The notes below the pieces were generated by a model that saw nothing but the letters and a program-made list of their open reading frames with translations, was not told the DNA's origin and ran no database searches. 64,000 bases of DNA from Sphingomonas elodea ATCC 31461 (GTDB taxonomy: Bacteria; Pseudomonadota; Alphaproteobacteria; Sphingomonadales; Sphingomonadaceae), in the NCBI RefSeq assembly GCF_000226955.1, contig NZ_AGFU01000002.1, forward strand, positions 62,001 through 126,000. Reading direction: 5' to 3'. Shown one piece after another: positions 1-7,952 of the stretch; position 1 is the first letter of the stretch, and every line of letters starts with the position of its first letter. The position numbers and the translations under genes are program-made.

Positions 1-39
1 GTGCTGCTCACCGGGGTAGAGGCGCGTGACGCCGCCTGA
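1..39 (+). CDS. 3' end of an upstream gene (partial)
   Basis: Frame 1 is open from the first base to a TGA at 37-39, reading VLLTGVEARDAA. It would be the last dozen residues of a gene that starts outside the window and overlaps the next gene by 14 nt. Too little is present to name a family. It could also be noncoding upstream sequence that happens to be open. Confidence 0.35.
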   Translation: MLLTGVEARDAA

Positions 40-493
40 GCCGGCCCCGACCGGGGCGGAGGCGCATTTCCGGGCGCTCGAATCGCTCTACGCCGCCGCC
101 CCGATCAACCAGCTCTTTCCCTCGGTGCTCGAGATCCCGGAAGCCGGGATCGCGCGGATCCGCTTCGATGTGGATGCGCGCTACTTCCATGCCGCCGGGG
201 CGACCCACGGCACCAGCTATTTCAAGATGCTCGACGATGCCGCCTTCTACGCAGCGAACAGCCTGGTCACCGATCGTTTCCTGCTGACCACCGCGTTCAA
301 CCTGCTGCTGACCCGGCCGCTTCCCGAGGGTCCGGTAATCGCCGAAGGGCGTTGGGTCAGCGGCCAGCGTCGCGTGTTCGTGGGCGAGGCGCGGCTGATC
401 GACGCCAATGGCGAAGAGGCGGCGCGCGGCACCGGCACCTTCATGCGCTCGCGCATCCCCCTGGCCACCCTGCCCGGCTATCGCACCGCATGA
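26..493 (+). CDS. PaaI-type hotdog-fold thioesterase family protein
   Basis: A 155-residue protein, the usual length for a single hotdog domain. The stretch HAAGATHGTSYFKMLDDAA (about residues 51-69) fits the PaaI/YiiM-like acyl-CoA thioesterase pattern of a glycine turn followed by the central helix carrying an acidic residue. The second half (GRWVSGQRRVFVGEARLID) is the beta sheet of the fold. Such enzymes hydrolyse acyl-CoA thioesters in the cytoplasm; the substrate cannot be told. The GTG start at 26 follows a purine-rich GGGGTAGAGG. The gene overlaps DUF1491 by ATGA, so the two are probably co-translated. Confidence 0.75.
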   Translation: MTPPEPAPTGAEAHFRALESLYAAAPINQLFPSVLEIPEAGIARIRFDVDARYFHAAGATHGTSYFKMLDDAAFYAANSLVTDRFLLTTAFNLLLTRPLPEGPVIAEGRWVSGQRRVFVGEARLIDANGEEAARGTGTFMRSRIPLATLPGYRTA

Positions 494-831
494 CGCCCCG
501 GCTGACCAGCGCGATGCTGGTGAGTGCGCTGGTACGACGCGCCGACGCCGAGGGCGGATCGGCGATGGTGCTTGCCAAGGGGGATCCGACCTCCGGCGCG
601 ATCCTGCTGCTGTTGCTGGAGCGCGGCATCAATCCGCGCTTTGTCGAGCGCGGAATCGGTCCCGACGGGCGGGCAGCGCTGATCCCTTCGGGTCCGAAGG
701 ACCTCGCCGACGAGTCCGAGGTGCTCGCCTATTGGCGCAGGCGCCGCGAGCGGGACCCCGATCTTTGGGTTGTTGAACTGGATATCGCAGGCGCCGAACG
801 GTTCGCCGCTGAAACGATGACCCTTTGTTGA
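490..831 (+). CDS. DUF1491 family protein
   Basis: A 113-residue cytoplasmic protein that matches the alphaproteobacterial DUF1491 family in length and layout: an N-terminal SAMLVSALVRRAD segment, a central hydrophobic ILLLLLERG strand, and the conserved ending YWRRRRERDPDLWVVELD. The function is unknown. Its ATG overlaps the stop of the thioesterase gene (ATGA), which indicates translational coupling. The acidic and arginine-rich C-terminal half suggests a protein or nucleotide contact, but that is a guess. Confidence 0.75.
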   Translation: MTPRLTSAMLVSALVRRADAEGGSAMVLAKGDPTSGAILLLLLERGINPRFVERGIGPDGRAALIPSGPKDLADESEVLAYWRRRRERDPDLWVVELDIAGAERFAAETMTLC

Positions 832-991
832 CACCGTAACCTCCGCCCGGCCAAGCGCATGGCATAGCAAGTCGCGTTGTGCCGCTCGGGGTGTGAAGTC
901 GAACGGTTACGCAGTCGGGGGGTACGCCCGGCGGCTGGTTCTCCACGGAGCGCCCGCCTGCCGCGCACCAACCGCATAATATTGATCTGTA

Positions 992-1642
992 ATGAAGTTT
1001 CTGCCGCGGGCTGCCACCTTTGCAGCTGTGACCTTCTGCGCTGGGGCACTTGCCAATGCCGCCACGCTCAACCTCGCCCCGCTCCCGCAGCAGGCCCAGC
1101 AGGTTCAGGCCACGGTGCAAACCGCGTCCGCCCAGGCACAAAACGTCCTGCCTTCCCAGCAGGTTCCCGCGCCCCAGGCCGCGGTAGAGCAGCAGGGCAG
1201 CGACGAAGCGACCGCTACCACCGAATATGCCAGCCTGTCCGATGCGGTTGCTGCGCAGCAGGATGCGGCCGCCGCGCTCGATGACGATCGCGAGCTGCGC
1301 TGCCTCGCCACCGGCGTCTATTACGAAGCGCGCAGCGAGCCGCTTTCCGGTCAGCTCGCCGTGGCCGACGTGATCCTCAACCGCAGCACCTCGGGCCGCT
1401 TCCCCGGCTCGGTCTGCTCGGTGATCACGCAGAAGGGCCAGTTCTCGTTCGTGCGCGGCGGCAAGCTGCCGACGCCGCCGGCCAACGCCCAGTGGCGTCG
1501 CGCCCTGGCCGTGGCGCAGGTCGCCCGCAAGAATCTCTGGGAAAGCCCGGCCGAGGGCGCGCTCTATTTCCACGCCCGGTACGTCGGCGCCAGCGCCGGC
1601 CGCACCGTCGCTACGGTCGGCAACCACATCTTCTATCGCTGA
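992..1642 (+). CDS. Secreted cell wall hydrolase (SleB/CwlJ-like, Hydrolase_2)
   Basis: A 216-residue protein with a signal peptide (about residues 1-23, MKFLPRAATFAAVTFCAGALA, cleaved near ANA) and then a Gln/Ala-rich linker to about residue 100. The catalytic domain follows: CLATGVYYEARSEP, VADVILNR, and the closing FHARYV...NHIFYR. The YYEAR...E motif holds the glutamate typical of SleB-type peptidoglycan hydrolases. It should act in the periplasm on cell wall turnover. The gene has its own 160-nt upstream region and ends at a strong hairpin terminator. Confidence 0.85.
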   Translation: MKFLPRAATFAAVTFCAGALANAATLNLAPLPQQAQQVQATVQTASAQAQNVLPSQQVPAPQAAVEQQGSDEATATTEYASLSDAVAAQQDAAAALDDDRELRCLATGVYYEARSEPLSGQLAVADVILNRSTSGRFPGSVCSVITQKGQFSFVRGGKLPTPPANAQWRRALAVAQVARKNLWESPAEGALYFHARYVGASAGRTVATVGNHIFYR

Positions 1643-1665
1643 TCGACGTCTCCGCCGATGGAGCT

Positions 1666-1697
1666 GAAAAGCCGCCGAAGCGATTCGGCGGCTTTTC
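1666..1697 (+). terminator. Rho-independent terminator of the cell wall hydrolase gene
   Basis: A perfect 14-bp stem (GAAAAGCCGCCGAA / TTCGGCGGCTTTTC) with a GCGA tetraloop, 23 nt after the stop codon. The 3' arm ends in TTTTC. The A-rich 5' arm means it could also work in the other direction. Confidence 0.85.
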
Positions 1698-1700
1698 CGT

Positions 1701-1715
1701 GTTCGCTGAATGTTC
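1701..1715 (+). promoter_or_regulatory. LexA (SOS) box upstream of mmcB
   Basis: GTTC-N7-GTTC (GTTC at 1701-1704 and 1712-1715) is an exact match to the alphaproteobacterial LexA operator. It sits 12 nt before the chosen start of mmcB, a gene known to be SOS-controlled in Caulobacter. The second GTTC also forms GTTC-N7-GAAC with 1723-1726. Assignment rests on the motif and the known regulon. Confidence 0.7.
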
Positions 1716-1727
1716 TATGTGGGAACG

Positions 1728-2225
1728 ATGAACGCGCATCAGCCCCTGCCACCGTCCCTGTCGCCCGACGTGGAGGCGATGGTCGCGGCCGATGTGGTGC
1801 GCGGCGTCTGCCGGATGCTGCTGCGCCACGATTGCGTGGCAATCGCCGAAGTTCCGCTGGAAGGTGGCCGCCGGGTCGACCTGATGGCGCTGGATGCGCG
1901 TGGCAACATCGTCATCGTCGAGATCAAGGTGTCCCGCGCGGACCTGCTGGGCGACGCCAAATGGCCCGAATACCTTGGCCATTGCGATCGGTTCTTCTGG
2001 GCGGTGCCGCAGGGGTTCGATCTGCGCCCGCTCGACCAGCCGCATTTCCTTCCCGAACGTACCGGACTGATCGTCGCCGATCGCTATGATGCGGCGGTGG
2101 CGCGGGAGGCGGCGACGGTGCCGCTGGCGGCGGCGGCGCGGCGCAAGGCGACCCTCGCCTTCGCCCGCCGTGCGGGACGAAGGCTGCTGGGCATGCTCGA
2201 TCCCGACGTCGCCGACGGGTTCTAG
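1728..2225 (+). CDS. mmcB: MmcB family DNA repair protein
   Basis: A 165-residue protein of the MmcB family, named for mitomycin C sensitivity in Caulobacter. The core RRVDLMALDARGNIVIVEIKVSR with a later RADLLGDAKWPEYL has the D...E-x-K pattern of restriction-endonuclease-like nucleases, so a nuclease role in repairing DNA damage is likely. The ATG at 1728 is preferred because GGGA lies just before it and because an in-frame ATG at 1710 falls inside the LexA box. The gene stands alone and would be induced by DNA damage. Confidence 0.85.
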   Translation: MNAHQPLPPSLSPDVEAMVAADVVRGVCRMLLRHDCVAIAEVPLEGGRRVDLMALDARGNIVIVEIKVSRADLLGDAKWPEYLGHCDRFFWAVPQGFDLRPLDQPHFLPERTGLIVADRYDAAVAREAATVPLAAAARRKATLAFARRAGRRLLGMLDPDVADGF

Positions 2226-2318
2226 AGCATTTTCAAGTTGACCGTTTACGGTCAACGACTCGGAAAATGCGGCAATCGAAAACCTAGGGCGTCTTCGCCC
2301 AAGGTGAAAACGCTCTAG
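2222..2318. repeat. Multi-branched palindromic intergenic element
   Basis: Nested inverted repeats fill most of the gap between the convergent genes. Outer arms are 2222-2234 and 2306-2318 (CTAGAGCATTTTC against CTAGAGCGTTTTC). A second pair is GCATTTTC/GAAAATGC (2227-2234 and 2263-2270). There are two perfect hairpins, TTGACCG-TTTA-CGGTCAA (2238-2255) and GGGCG-TCTT-CGCCC (2287-2300). The shape suggests a mobile palindrome or structured RNA; it may also end both transcripts. Confidence 0.7.
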
Positions 2319-2325
2319 GATCCGG

Positions 2326-2943
2326 TCAGAGCTTCGGACCCGCGGCGGCAGGCGCGCGGCCGACCTTCGGTGCGTCGGCAAGCAGCTTCCCGATGGTGGG
2401 ATAGCGGGTCTCGCGCTTGGCATATTCGCGCGCCGACAAGCCGCCGCCAAAATCGGCGCGATCGGGATCGGCGCCGGCGTCCAGCAGCTTCTTCACGATC
2501 TCGGCATCGTGCGCCAGAACCGCGCGGATCAGCGGGGTGATGCCGCCGTTGTTGGCGAGATTGACGTTCGCCTTCTTGGCGATCAGCGCGTCCACGCCGG
2601 GGCCCCAGCCCAGGCCGGCGGCGAAGATCAACGGCGTGTTGCCGTCACGATCCTGGATGTTCACGTTCACGCCCGGCTGGTTGATCAGCACGGTCAGGTA
2701 GGTCGGATCCTGGCGCTTGACGACGATGTGCAGCGCGGCCTCGCCCGATCCATAGGGATCCTTGACGTTGACCATCGAGACGGCCTTGTCCCGCAGGAAC
2801 TCGTTGACCTTGCTTCCGTCCTGCTTACGGATCGCGTCGAGGAACTGGATGCTCTCTCGCGGCTGGCCCATGCCCTGGGCGAAGGCGGGGAGCGGCAGGA
2901 GAAACAGTGCCGCGGCAGCGGCAGAGGCGAGACGGAACGTCAT
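2326..2943 (-). CDS. Exported ankyrin repeat protein
   Basis: A 205-residue protein with a signal peptide (about residues 1-22, ending in PAFAQ). Ankyrin repeats follow at about 65-170, for example DRDGNTPLIFAAGLGW, NNGGITPLIRAVLAHDAEIVKKLLDAGADPD and a final GLSAREYAKR. Ankyrin repeats bind proteins; the partner is unknown and the location is probably periplasmic. The gene is monocistronic and convergent with mmcB. A short Ala/Pro tail (GRAPAAAGPKL) closes the protein. Confidence 0.85.
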   Translation of the reverse strand: MTFRLASAAAAALFLLPLPAFAQGMGQPRESIQFLDAIRKQDGSKVNEFLRDKAVSMVNVKDPYGSGEAALHIVVKRQDPTYLTVLINQPGVNVNIQDRDGNTPLIFAAGLGWGPGVDALIAKKANVNLANNGGITPLIRAVLAHDAEIVKKLLDAGADPDRADFGGGLSAREYAKRETRYPTIGKLLADAPKVGRAPAAAGPKL

Positions 2944-3014
2944 TGCTGGATCGGTACCTTCGATACTGGCGACGGATGCGGCGACCCTCCTAGCAAAGAC
3001 TGGCGGTAGATACC

Positions 3015-3596
3015 ATGAACAGCATGTTTCGGACGTTGGGTGTCGCGGCGCTTCTCGCGGTGTCGGCCTGCGGCACGGCCAATCCCGGCGAACCGCCGCT
3101 GGCGGGCGCGCGGATCGGCGGGCCGTTCACGCTCGTCGACCAGAACGGCAAGACCGTCACCGACGCGAATTTCGCGGGCACGTATCGCATCGTCTATTTC
3201 GGCTACACCTACTGCCCGGACGTGTGCCCGACGGACCTTGCCAAGATCGGCGCGGCGCTCCGCACCCTGGACAAGCAGGCGCCGCAGATCGCGCAGAAGA
3301 TCGTGCCGCTGTTCGTCACCGTCGATCCCGAGCGCGATACGCCGGCGGCGCTCAAGCAGTATGTCGCCAATTTCCATCCGCGCCTGATCGGCCTCACCGG
3401 CAAGCCCGAGGCCATCGCGCAGGTGGCGAAGGCATATGCGGTCGCCTATATGAAGCAGCCGACGCCGTCGGGCTATCTGATGGGCCATACGCAGGTGGCC
3501 TATCTGATGGGCCCGGACGGCAAGCCGATCACCAGCCTGCCGCTGGAGAAGGATCCCCCGGCGATCGTCGCCGAGCTAGAGCATTGGGTGCGGTGA
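3015..3596 (+). CDS. SCO1/SenC family copper chaperone lipoprotein
   Basis: A 193-residue thioredoxin-fold protein. The lipobox LAVSAC (lipid cysteine near residue 19) predicts an inner-membrane or periplasmic lipoprotein. The copper site is present: CPDVC (about 71-75) with the distant histidine in LMGHTQ. SCO1/SenC proteins deliver copper to the Cu-A centre of cytochrome c oxidase. The ATG lies ten nt after a weak purine tract. Its stop overlaps the GTG of the next gene by four nt, so the three genes 3015-4695 form a coupled chain. Confidence 0.9.
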   Translation: MNSMFRTLGVAALLAVSACGTANPGEPPLAGARIGGPFTLVDQNGKTVTDANFAGTYRIVYFGYTYCPDVCPTDLAKIGAALRTLDKQAPQIAQKIVPLFVTVDPERDTPAALKQYVANFHPRLIGLTGKPEAIAQVAKAYAVAYMKQPTPSGYLMGHTQVAYLMGPDGKPITSLPLEKDPPAIVAELEHWVR

Positions 3597-4027
3597 CCAT
3601 CAAATTCTGGGAAGATCTGCCGCTGGAGGCGCTCGATCGCGCGCAATGGGAAGCCTTGTGCGACGGCTGCGGCAAATGCTGCCTCCACAAGCTGGAGGAC
3701 GAGGAGACGGGGGAGCTGTTCGCCACCAACGTCGCCTGCAAGCTGCTCGATCGCCGCATGGGGCTGTGCAAGGATTACAAGCACCGGCGGGCCTATGTGC
3801 CCGAATGCGTGCGGCTGACGACGCGCAACGTCCGCGACATCGAATGGCTGCCCAGCACCTGCGCCTATCGGCTGCGTGCCAATGGCGAGGCGCTGCCCGA
3901 CTGGCACTATCTGGTCTCCGGCGACCGCGAGGCGGTACACAAGGCGGGGGAATCGACCCGCGGCTGGACCATCTCCGAAGATGATGCCGGCGATCTCGAG
4001 CATCACATGACGGACCGCCGCCTTTGA
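3593..4027 (+). CDS. YcgN family cysteine cluster protein (UPF0260)
   Basis: A 144-residue protein with the N-terminal WEALCDGCGKCCLHKLED cluster and further cysteines in VACKLLD, LCKDYKHR, PECVRL and STCAYR. This matches the YcgN/YkgJ family, whose cysteines probably bind zinc or an iron-sulfur cluster; the function is not known. The GTG start at 3593 overlaps the SCO1 stop (GTGA), and its own stop overlaps the TTG of the next gene. Confidence 0.85.
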   Translation: MTIKFWEDLPLEALDRAQWEALCDGCGKCCLHKLEDEETGELFATNVACKLLDRRMGLCKDYKHRRAYVPECVRLTTRNVRDIEWLPSTCAYRLRANGEALPDWHYLVSGDREAVHKAGESTRGWTISEDDAGDLEHHMTDRRL

Positions 4028-4695
4028 TCGAGGGGCTCGAAGTGATCCGCCATCCCCGTGCGCGGCGGATGCGGCTCGCGATCGATCCCCGCGACGGCAC
4101 GGTGCGGCTGACCATTCCGCCGCGCGCCAGCCTCGCAAAGGCGATGCAATGGGTGGGCGAGCAGCAGGGCTGGATCGCCGCCCAGCGCGAGCGTCTGCCC
4201 GGCGGCCGGCCGTTCGTGCCAGGGGCTACCCTCCCCTTCGGCGACGGCGTGCTGACGATTCTCTGGCCGGCCGCGGGCGTGCGCGGCGTGCGGCGGGAAG
4301 GAGACCAGCTGCTGTGCGGCGGGACCGAGGAGGGACTGTCGCGGCGCGTCGAACGCTGGCTCCGCGCCGAAGCATTGCGGGTGCTGAGCGAGGAGACCGC
4401 GCACTATGCGGCGCTTGCGGGCGTACGCGTCACCAAGGTGGCGATCGGCGACGCGCGCAGCCGGTGGGGCAGCTGCGCGTCGACGGGCGTGATCCGCTAT
4501 AGCTGGCGGCTGATCCTCGCGCCGAGCGCGGTGCGTCGGGCGACGGTGGCGCACGAAGTCGCGCACCGGGTGCACATGAACCACGGCCCGGACTTCCACG
4601 CGCTGGTGGAGCAGCTCTACGGCGCCGATCCCATGCCGCAGCGGCAGTGGTTGCGCATGCACGGCGCCGGCCTGCACTGGGTCGGCCGAGACTAG
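4024..4695 (+). CDS. YgjP-like (DUF45/SprT-like) zinc metallopeptidase family protein
   Basis: A 223-residue protein of the YgjP family. The C-terminal half has the zinc metalloprotease motif HEVAHRVHMNHGPDFH (HExxH with a third histidine downstream) after the family signature SRWGSCAS...IRYSWRLILAP. The N-terminus VIRHPRARRMRLAID is the usual family opening. The TTG start at 4024 overlaps the previous stop; a GTG at 4042 with GAGGGG before it is a fair alternative. Substrate unknown. Confidence 0.85.
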   Translation: MIEGLEVIRHPRARRMRLAIDPRDGTVRLTIPPRASLAKAMQWVGEQQGWIAAQRERLPGGRPFVPGATLPFGDGVLTILWPAAGVRGVRREGDQLLCGGTEEGLSRRVERWLRAEALRVLSEETAHYAALAGVRVTKVAIGDARSRWGSCASTGVIRYSWRLILAPSAVRRATVAHEVAHRVHMNHGPDFHALVEQLYGADPMPQRQWLRMHGAGLHWVGRD

Positions 4696-4702
4696 CCCAA
4701 AT

Positions 4703-4725
4703 CCCCCTCCGGCGCGCGGAGGGGG
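4703..4725. repeat. GC-rich hairpin between convergent genes
   Basis: CCCCCTCC-N7-GGAGGGGG, an 8-bp perfect stem in the 39-nt gap between the convergent metallopeptidase and PBP1A genes. It belongs to the CCTCCC/GGGAGG hairpin family seen elsewhere in this window and may act as a terminator. Confidence 0.5.
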
Positions 4726-4734
4726 TCGCCATGC

Positions 4735-6882
4735 TCAATATTCGTCGTTGGGACGCTGGTTCTGCTGCGCGGGCTGGCGCTGCGGTTGACGGCCGGGCTG
4801 CTGCGGCTGTCCCGCCGGCCGGCCCGTCATCCGGTTGATCCAGTCGCGATCCAGCCGTTCGCCCTGCTGCTGGACGGGCGCGGGACGGCCACCCGGCTGG
4901 GCGGGTGCCGTGCCATCCATGATCTCGCCTTCCTGCGGCTCTGCCGGCACCTGCGGCGGCTGGGCGATGGGGTTGCCGTCCTCGTCCACCATCATGCCGT
5001 TGTCGGGTTCGCCATAGGCGTCCGCATCGGGCTCCAGCATGTTGTCGGGCGGGGTCAGCTGCGTCTCGAACTGCTCGACCGGGCGATTCGCGACCGCCTG
5101 GATCATGAAGTCGTGGAAGGCACGCGCGGGGGCGCGGCCGCCCTGCAGGCCCGGCACCACCTTGGCGTCGTCGCGGCCCATCCACACGCCGGTGGTGAGG
5201 CCGCTGGAGAAGCCGATGAACCAGCCATCCTTGTTCGAGGTGGTCGTGCCGGTCTTGCCCGCGACCGGCCGCCCGATCTGCGCGGCGCGGCCGGTGCCGG
5301 TGGCGACCGCGGTCTGCATCAGGTCGATCATCTGCGCGGCGACGTAATTGGCAACGAGCACATGGCTGGTATCGACCTCGTGCTGGTAGATCACCTTGCC
5401 GTTCGCGGTGACGCGGGTGATGCCGTAGGGCGTCACCGCCACGCCGTTGTTGCCGACCGAGGCGAAGGCGCGGGTCATGTCGATCAGGCGCACGTTCGAG
5501 GTGCCCAGCACCATCGCCGGCTGGGTGTTGATCGCGGTGGTGATGCCGAACCGCTTCGCCATGTCGGCCACGGTGGTGAAGCCCACCTCCTGGCCGAGCT
5601 TCGCCGCGATGGTGTTGACCGAATAGGCGAAGGCGGTGCGGATCGTGATCGGCCCGCTGTTGCGCCGCGAATCGTTGCGCGGGCTCCAGCCGTCGATCGT
5701 CACCGGTTCGTCGACGACGATGTCGTCGGGCTTGTGCCCGGCTTCGAGCGCGGCGAGATAGACGAACAGCTTGAACGAGGAGCCCGGCTGGCGCTGTGCC
5801 TGGGTGGCGCGGTTGTAGATCGAGGACACATAGTCCTTGCCGCCCACCATCGCCCGCACCGCACCGTCACGCTCGATCGAGACCAGCGCGCCCTGCGCCC
5901 CGTCCGGCGCATTGGCGCGGATCGCTGCATCGGCGCTGCGCTGCATGTTCAGGTCGAGCGTCGTCCACACGTCGAGCGGGGCCTCCGTCTCGTCGATCAG
6001 CGTTTCCAGCTGGGGCAGCGCCCAATCGGTGAAGTAGCGGACGCTGTTCTGCTTGGGCTCGGGGGCCAGCTGCACGGTGTGCGGGTCGGTCGCGTTTGCC
6101 TGGGCTTCGCTGATCTTGCCCGCATCGGCCATCACCTTCAGCACCACGGTGGCGCGATCGACGGCAGCTTCGGCATCGGCGGTGGGCGAATAATGCGACG
6201 GCGCCTTCACCAGGCCGGCGACGATCGCCGCCTCCCCCAGCGACAGGTTGGTCGCCGGATGCCCGAAGAACTTCCGGCTCGCCGCGTCGATGCCATAGGC
6301 GCCGCCGCCGAAATACACCTTGTTCAGATAAAGCTCGAGAATCTCCTGCTTGGAGAATTTCCGCTCCAGCGCCAGCGCGAGGATGGCCTCGCGGATCTTG
6401 CGGCCGACGCTGTACTTGTTCGACAGGAAGATGGTGCGCGCGACCTGCTGGGTGATGGTCGAGCCGCCCTGCAGCCGCCGCCCCTCGTCATGCAGCCGCT
6501 TGGCCACCCACAGGATGCGCAGCACGCCGACCGGATCGACGCCCCAGTGCGATTCGAAGCGACGATCCTCGGTCGCGATGATCGCGTCCTTCATCACCTG
6601 GGGGATCTGGTCGTACTTGATCCACTCGCCATAGCTCGGCCCGAGCGAAACCAGCACGGTGCCGTCGACCGCATGGACACGGATCATCTGGCCGTTGGGC
6701 GAGGACTTCATCTGGTCGTAGCTGGGCAGCGTCGCCTTGGCCGAATAGACCGCGATCACCAGCGCGATGAAGGCGATCAGCGCGAGCGCGACGCCGCCGA
6801 TCAGCGACCAGAGGAAGAACTTCTTCCAGAAGGAGCCCCGGCGCCACCAGGGCGCAGCTGCGATTTTCGATTTTCCGGCCAT
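4735..6882 (-). CDS. mrcA: Penicillin-binding protein 1A, bifunctional peptidoglycan synthase
   Basis: A 715-residue class A PBP. One transmembrane helix (about 21-46) anchors a GT51 glycosyltransferase domain with EDRRFESHWGVD and GGSTITQQVARTIF. The transpeptidase domain carries SSFK (SxxK, catalytic serine), SVN (SxN) and KTGTTTSNKDGWF (KTG), all intact. A Pro/Gln/Arg-rich tail of about 70 residues follows. It polymerises and cross-links peptidoglycan in the periplasm. It follows msrB on the same strand with a 44-nt gap. Confidence 0.95.
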   Translation of the reverse strand: MAGKSKIAAAPWWRRGSFWKKFFLWSLIGGVALALIAFIALVIAVYSAKATLPSYDQMKSSPNGQMIRVHAVDGTVLVSLGPSYGEWIKYDQIPQVMKDAIIATEDRRFESHWGVDPVGVLRILWVAKRLHDEGRRLQGGSTITQQVARTIFLSNKYSVGRKIREAILALALERKFSKQEILELYLNKVYFGGGAYGIDAASRKFFGHPATNLSLGEAAIVAGLVKAPSHYSPTADAEAAVDRATVVLKVMADAGKISEAQANATDPHTVQLAPEPKQNSVRYFTDWALPQLETLIDETEAPLDVWTTLDLNMQRSADAAIRANAPDGAQGALVSIERDGAVRAMVGGKDYVSSIYNRATQAQRQPGSSFKLFVYLAALEAGHKPDDIVVDEPVTIDGWSPRNDSRRNSGPITIRTAFAYSVNTIAAKLGQEVGFTTVADMAKRFGITTAINTQPAMVLGTSNVRLIDMTRAFASVGNNGVAVTPYGITRVTANGKVIYQHEVDTSHVLVANYVAAQMIDLMQTAVATGTGRAAQIGRPVAGKTGTTTSNKDGWFIGFSSGLTTGVWMGRDDAKVVPGLQGGRAPARAFHDFMIQAVANRPVEQFETQLTPPDNMLEPDADAYGEPDNGMMVDEDGNPIAQPPQVPAEPQEGEIMDGTAPAQPGGRPAPVQQQGERLDRDWINRMTGRPAGQPQQPGRQPQRQPAQQNQRPNDEY

Positions 6883-6926
6883 GTACGGCGTGGTCGATTA
6901 CAGGCTCGCGGGGCTTCTCACAAGGA

Positions 6927-7340
6927 TCAGGCGGCCGATGCGGCCGCCGCGCGCGGTCGAAAGTCGAGGCTTACCGAATTCATGCAGTAGCGCAGTCCCG
7001 TCGGCGGGGGGCCATCGGGGAAGACGTGGCCGAGATGCCCGTCGCACCGCGCGCACCGCGCCTCGATCCGGCGCATGCCGTGGCTGGTATCGGCATGCTC
7101 GCTCACATGGTCCGGCGCCACCGGCCGGGTGAAGCTGGGCCAGCCGGAGCCGGAATCATATTTGTCGATGCTGTCGAACAATTCGAGCTGGCAGCCCGCG
7201 CAGCGATAGATGCCGTCGGCCTTGTTGTCGTTGTAATGGCCGGAAAAGGCGCGTTCGGTGCCCGCCTGGCGCAGCACGTGGAACTGCTCGGGGGAGAGGC
7301 GCTTGCGCCATTCGGACTCGGAGAGATTCAGCTGATCCAT
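6927..7340 (-). CDS. msrB: Peptide-methionine (R)-S-oxide reductase MsrB
   Basis: A protein of about 137 residues that reduces methionine-R-sulfoxide in damaged proteins. The zinc-binding CxxC pairs CAGC and CARC, the motif [10 protein letters not shown], the [11 protein letters not shown] stretch and the catalytic cysteine in RYCMNS are all present. The ATG at 7340 ([12 protein letters not shown]) fits the family start; a GTG nine codons upstream is possible but lacks a good ribosome binding site. There is no signal peptide, so it acts in the cytoplasm. Confidence 0.95.
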   Translation of the reverse strand: MDQLNLSESEWRKRLSPEQFHVLRQAGTERAFSGHYNDNKADGIYRCAGCQLELFDSIDKYDSGSGWPSFTRPVAPDHVSEHADTSHGMRRIEARCARCDGHLGHVFPDGPPPTGLRYCMNSVSLDFRPRAAAASAA

Positions 7341-7392
7341 AGGCCGCAGGATGTGGGTTCGGGCCACTGCCCCGTCAATCCGGGGATGGCCC

Positions 7393-7929
7393 TCAATCCG
7401 GGATGGTGATCCGCTGGACGACCGCGCCGCTGGCGCGCAGCTGCGCCTTCAGCACCTCCGGCTTGGGCGCATAGAGAAAGCCGAAGCTGACCGTCCCCTT
7501 GCGGGTGCGCACCGCGTGGTGCAGCCGGTGCGCCTGGACGATCCGCTTCATGTAGCTGGAACGCGGGATGTAGCGGTGGCGGATCCGCTTGTGGACGATC
7601 AGGTCGTGAAAGCCGAAATAGATCGCGCCGTATGCGGCGATCCCCGCGCCGATCCAGGTGAAGCCCGGCCACCAGCCGAGCTGCACGCCGCCCAGCAGCA
7701 GCACGAACGACGGCACCGCAAAGATCGCGGCATACAGGTCGTTCAGCTCCCAGTTGCCGGTGCGGGGGCGGTGATGGCTGGCGTGCAGGAACCAGCCCGG
7801 CCCGTGCATGATCCATCGATGCGCTGCATAGGCGAACAGCTCCATGCCGAGCACGGTGGCGAGGAACAGCAAAAAGGCGTTGAGCGGCGACATGGCGCCC
7901 ATGTAGGCGATCTGCCGCGTCCATTCCAT
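7393..7929 (-). CDS. crtZ: Beta-carotene hydroxylase CrtZ
   Basis: A 178-residue membrane di-iron hydroxylase. The histidine boxes are in place: [19 protein letters not shown] and HRLHHA, and the ending SFGFLYAPK is typical of CrtZ. It hydroxylates beta-carotene to zeaxanthin, a step towards the yellow carotenoids of sphingomonads. Three or four hydrophobic helices hold the histidines. The start may be the ATG at 7893 (MSPLNAF), which lines up better with other CrtZ proteins. No other crt gene is nearby. Confidence 0.9.
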   Translation of the reverse strand: MEWTRQIAYMGAMSPLNAFLLFLATVLGMELFAYAAHRWIMHGPGWFLHASHHRPRTGNWELNDLYAAIFAVPSFVLLLGGVQLGWWPGFTWIGAGIAAYGAIYFGFHDLIVHKRIRHRYIPRSSYMKRIVQAHRLHHAVRTRKGTVSFGFLYAPKPEVLKAQLRASGAVVQRITIPD

Positions 7930-7952
7930 TGACTTTGCCCAAAGGGGCAGGG

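Noticed and set aside
4786-6990. Long open frame on the plus strand across the PBP1A gene
   Set aside because: It is the antisense of a clear class A PBP with intact catalytic motifs; its Arg/His/Asp-rich translation is typical of high-GC shadow frames.
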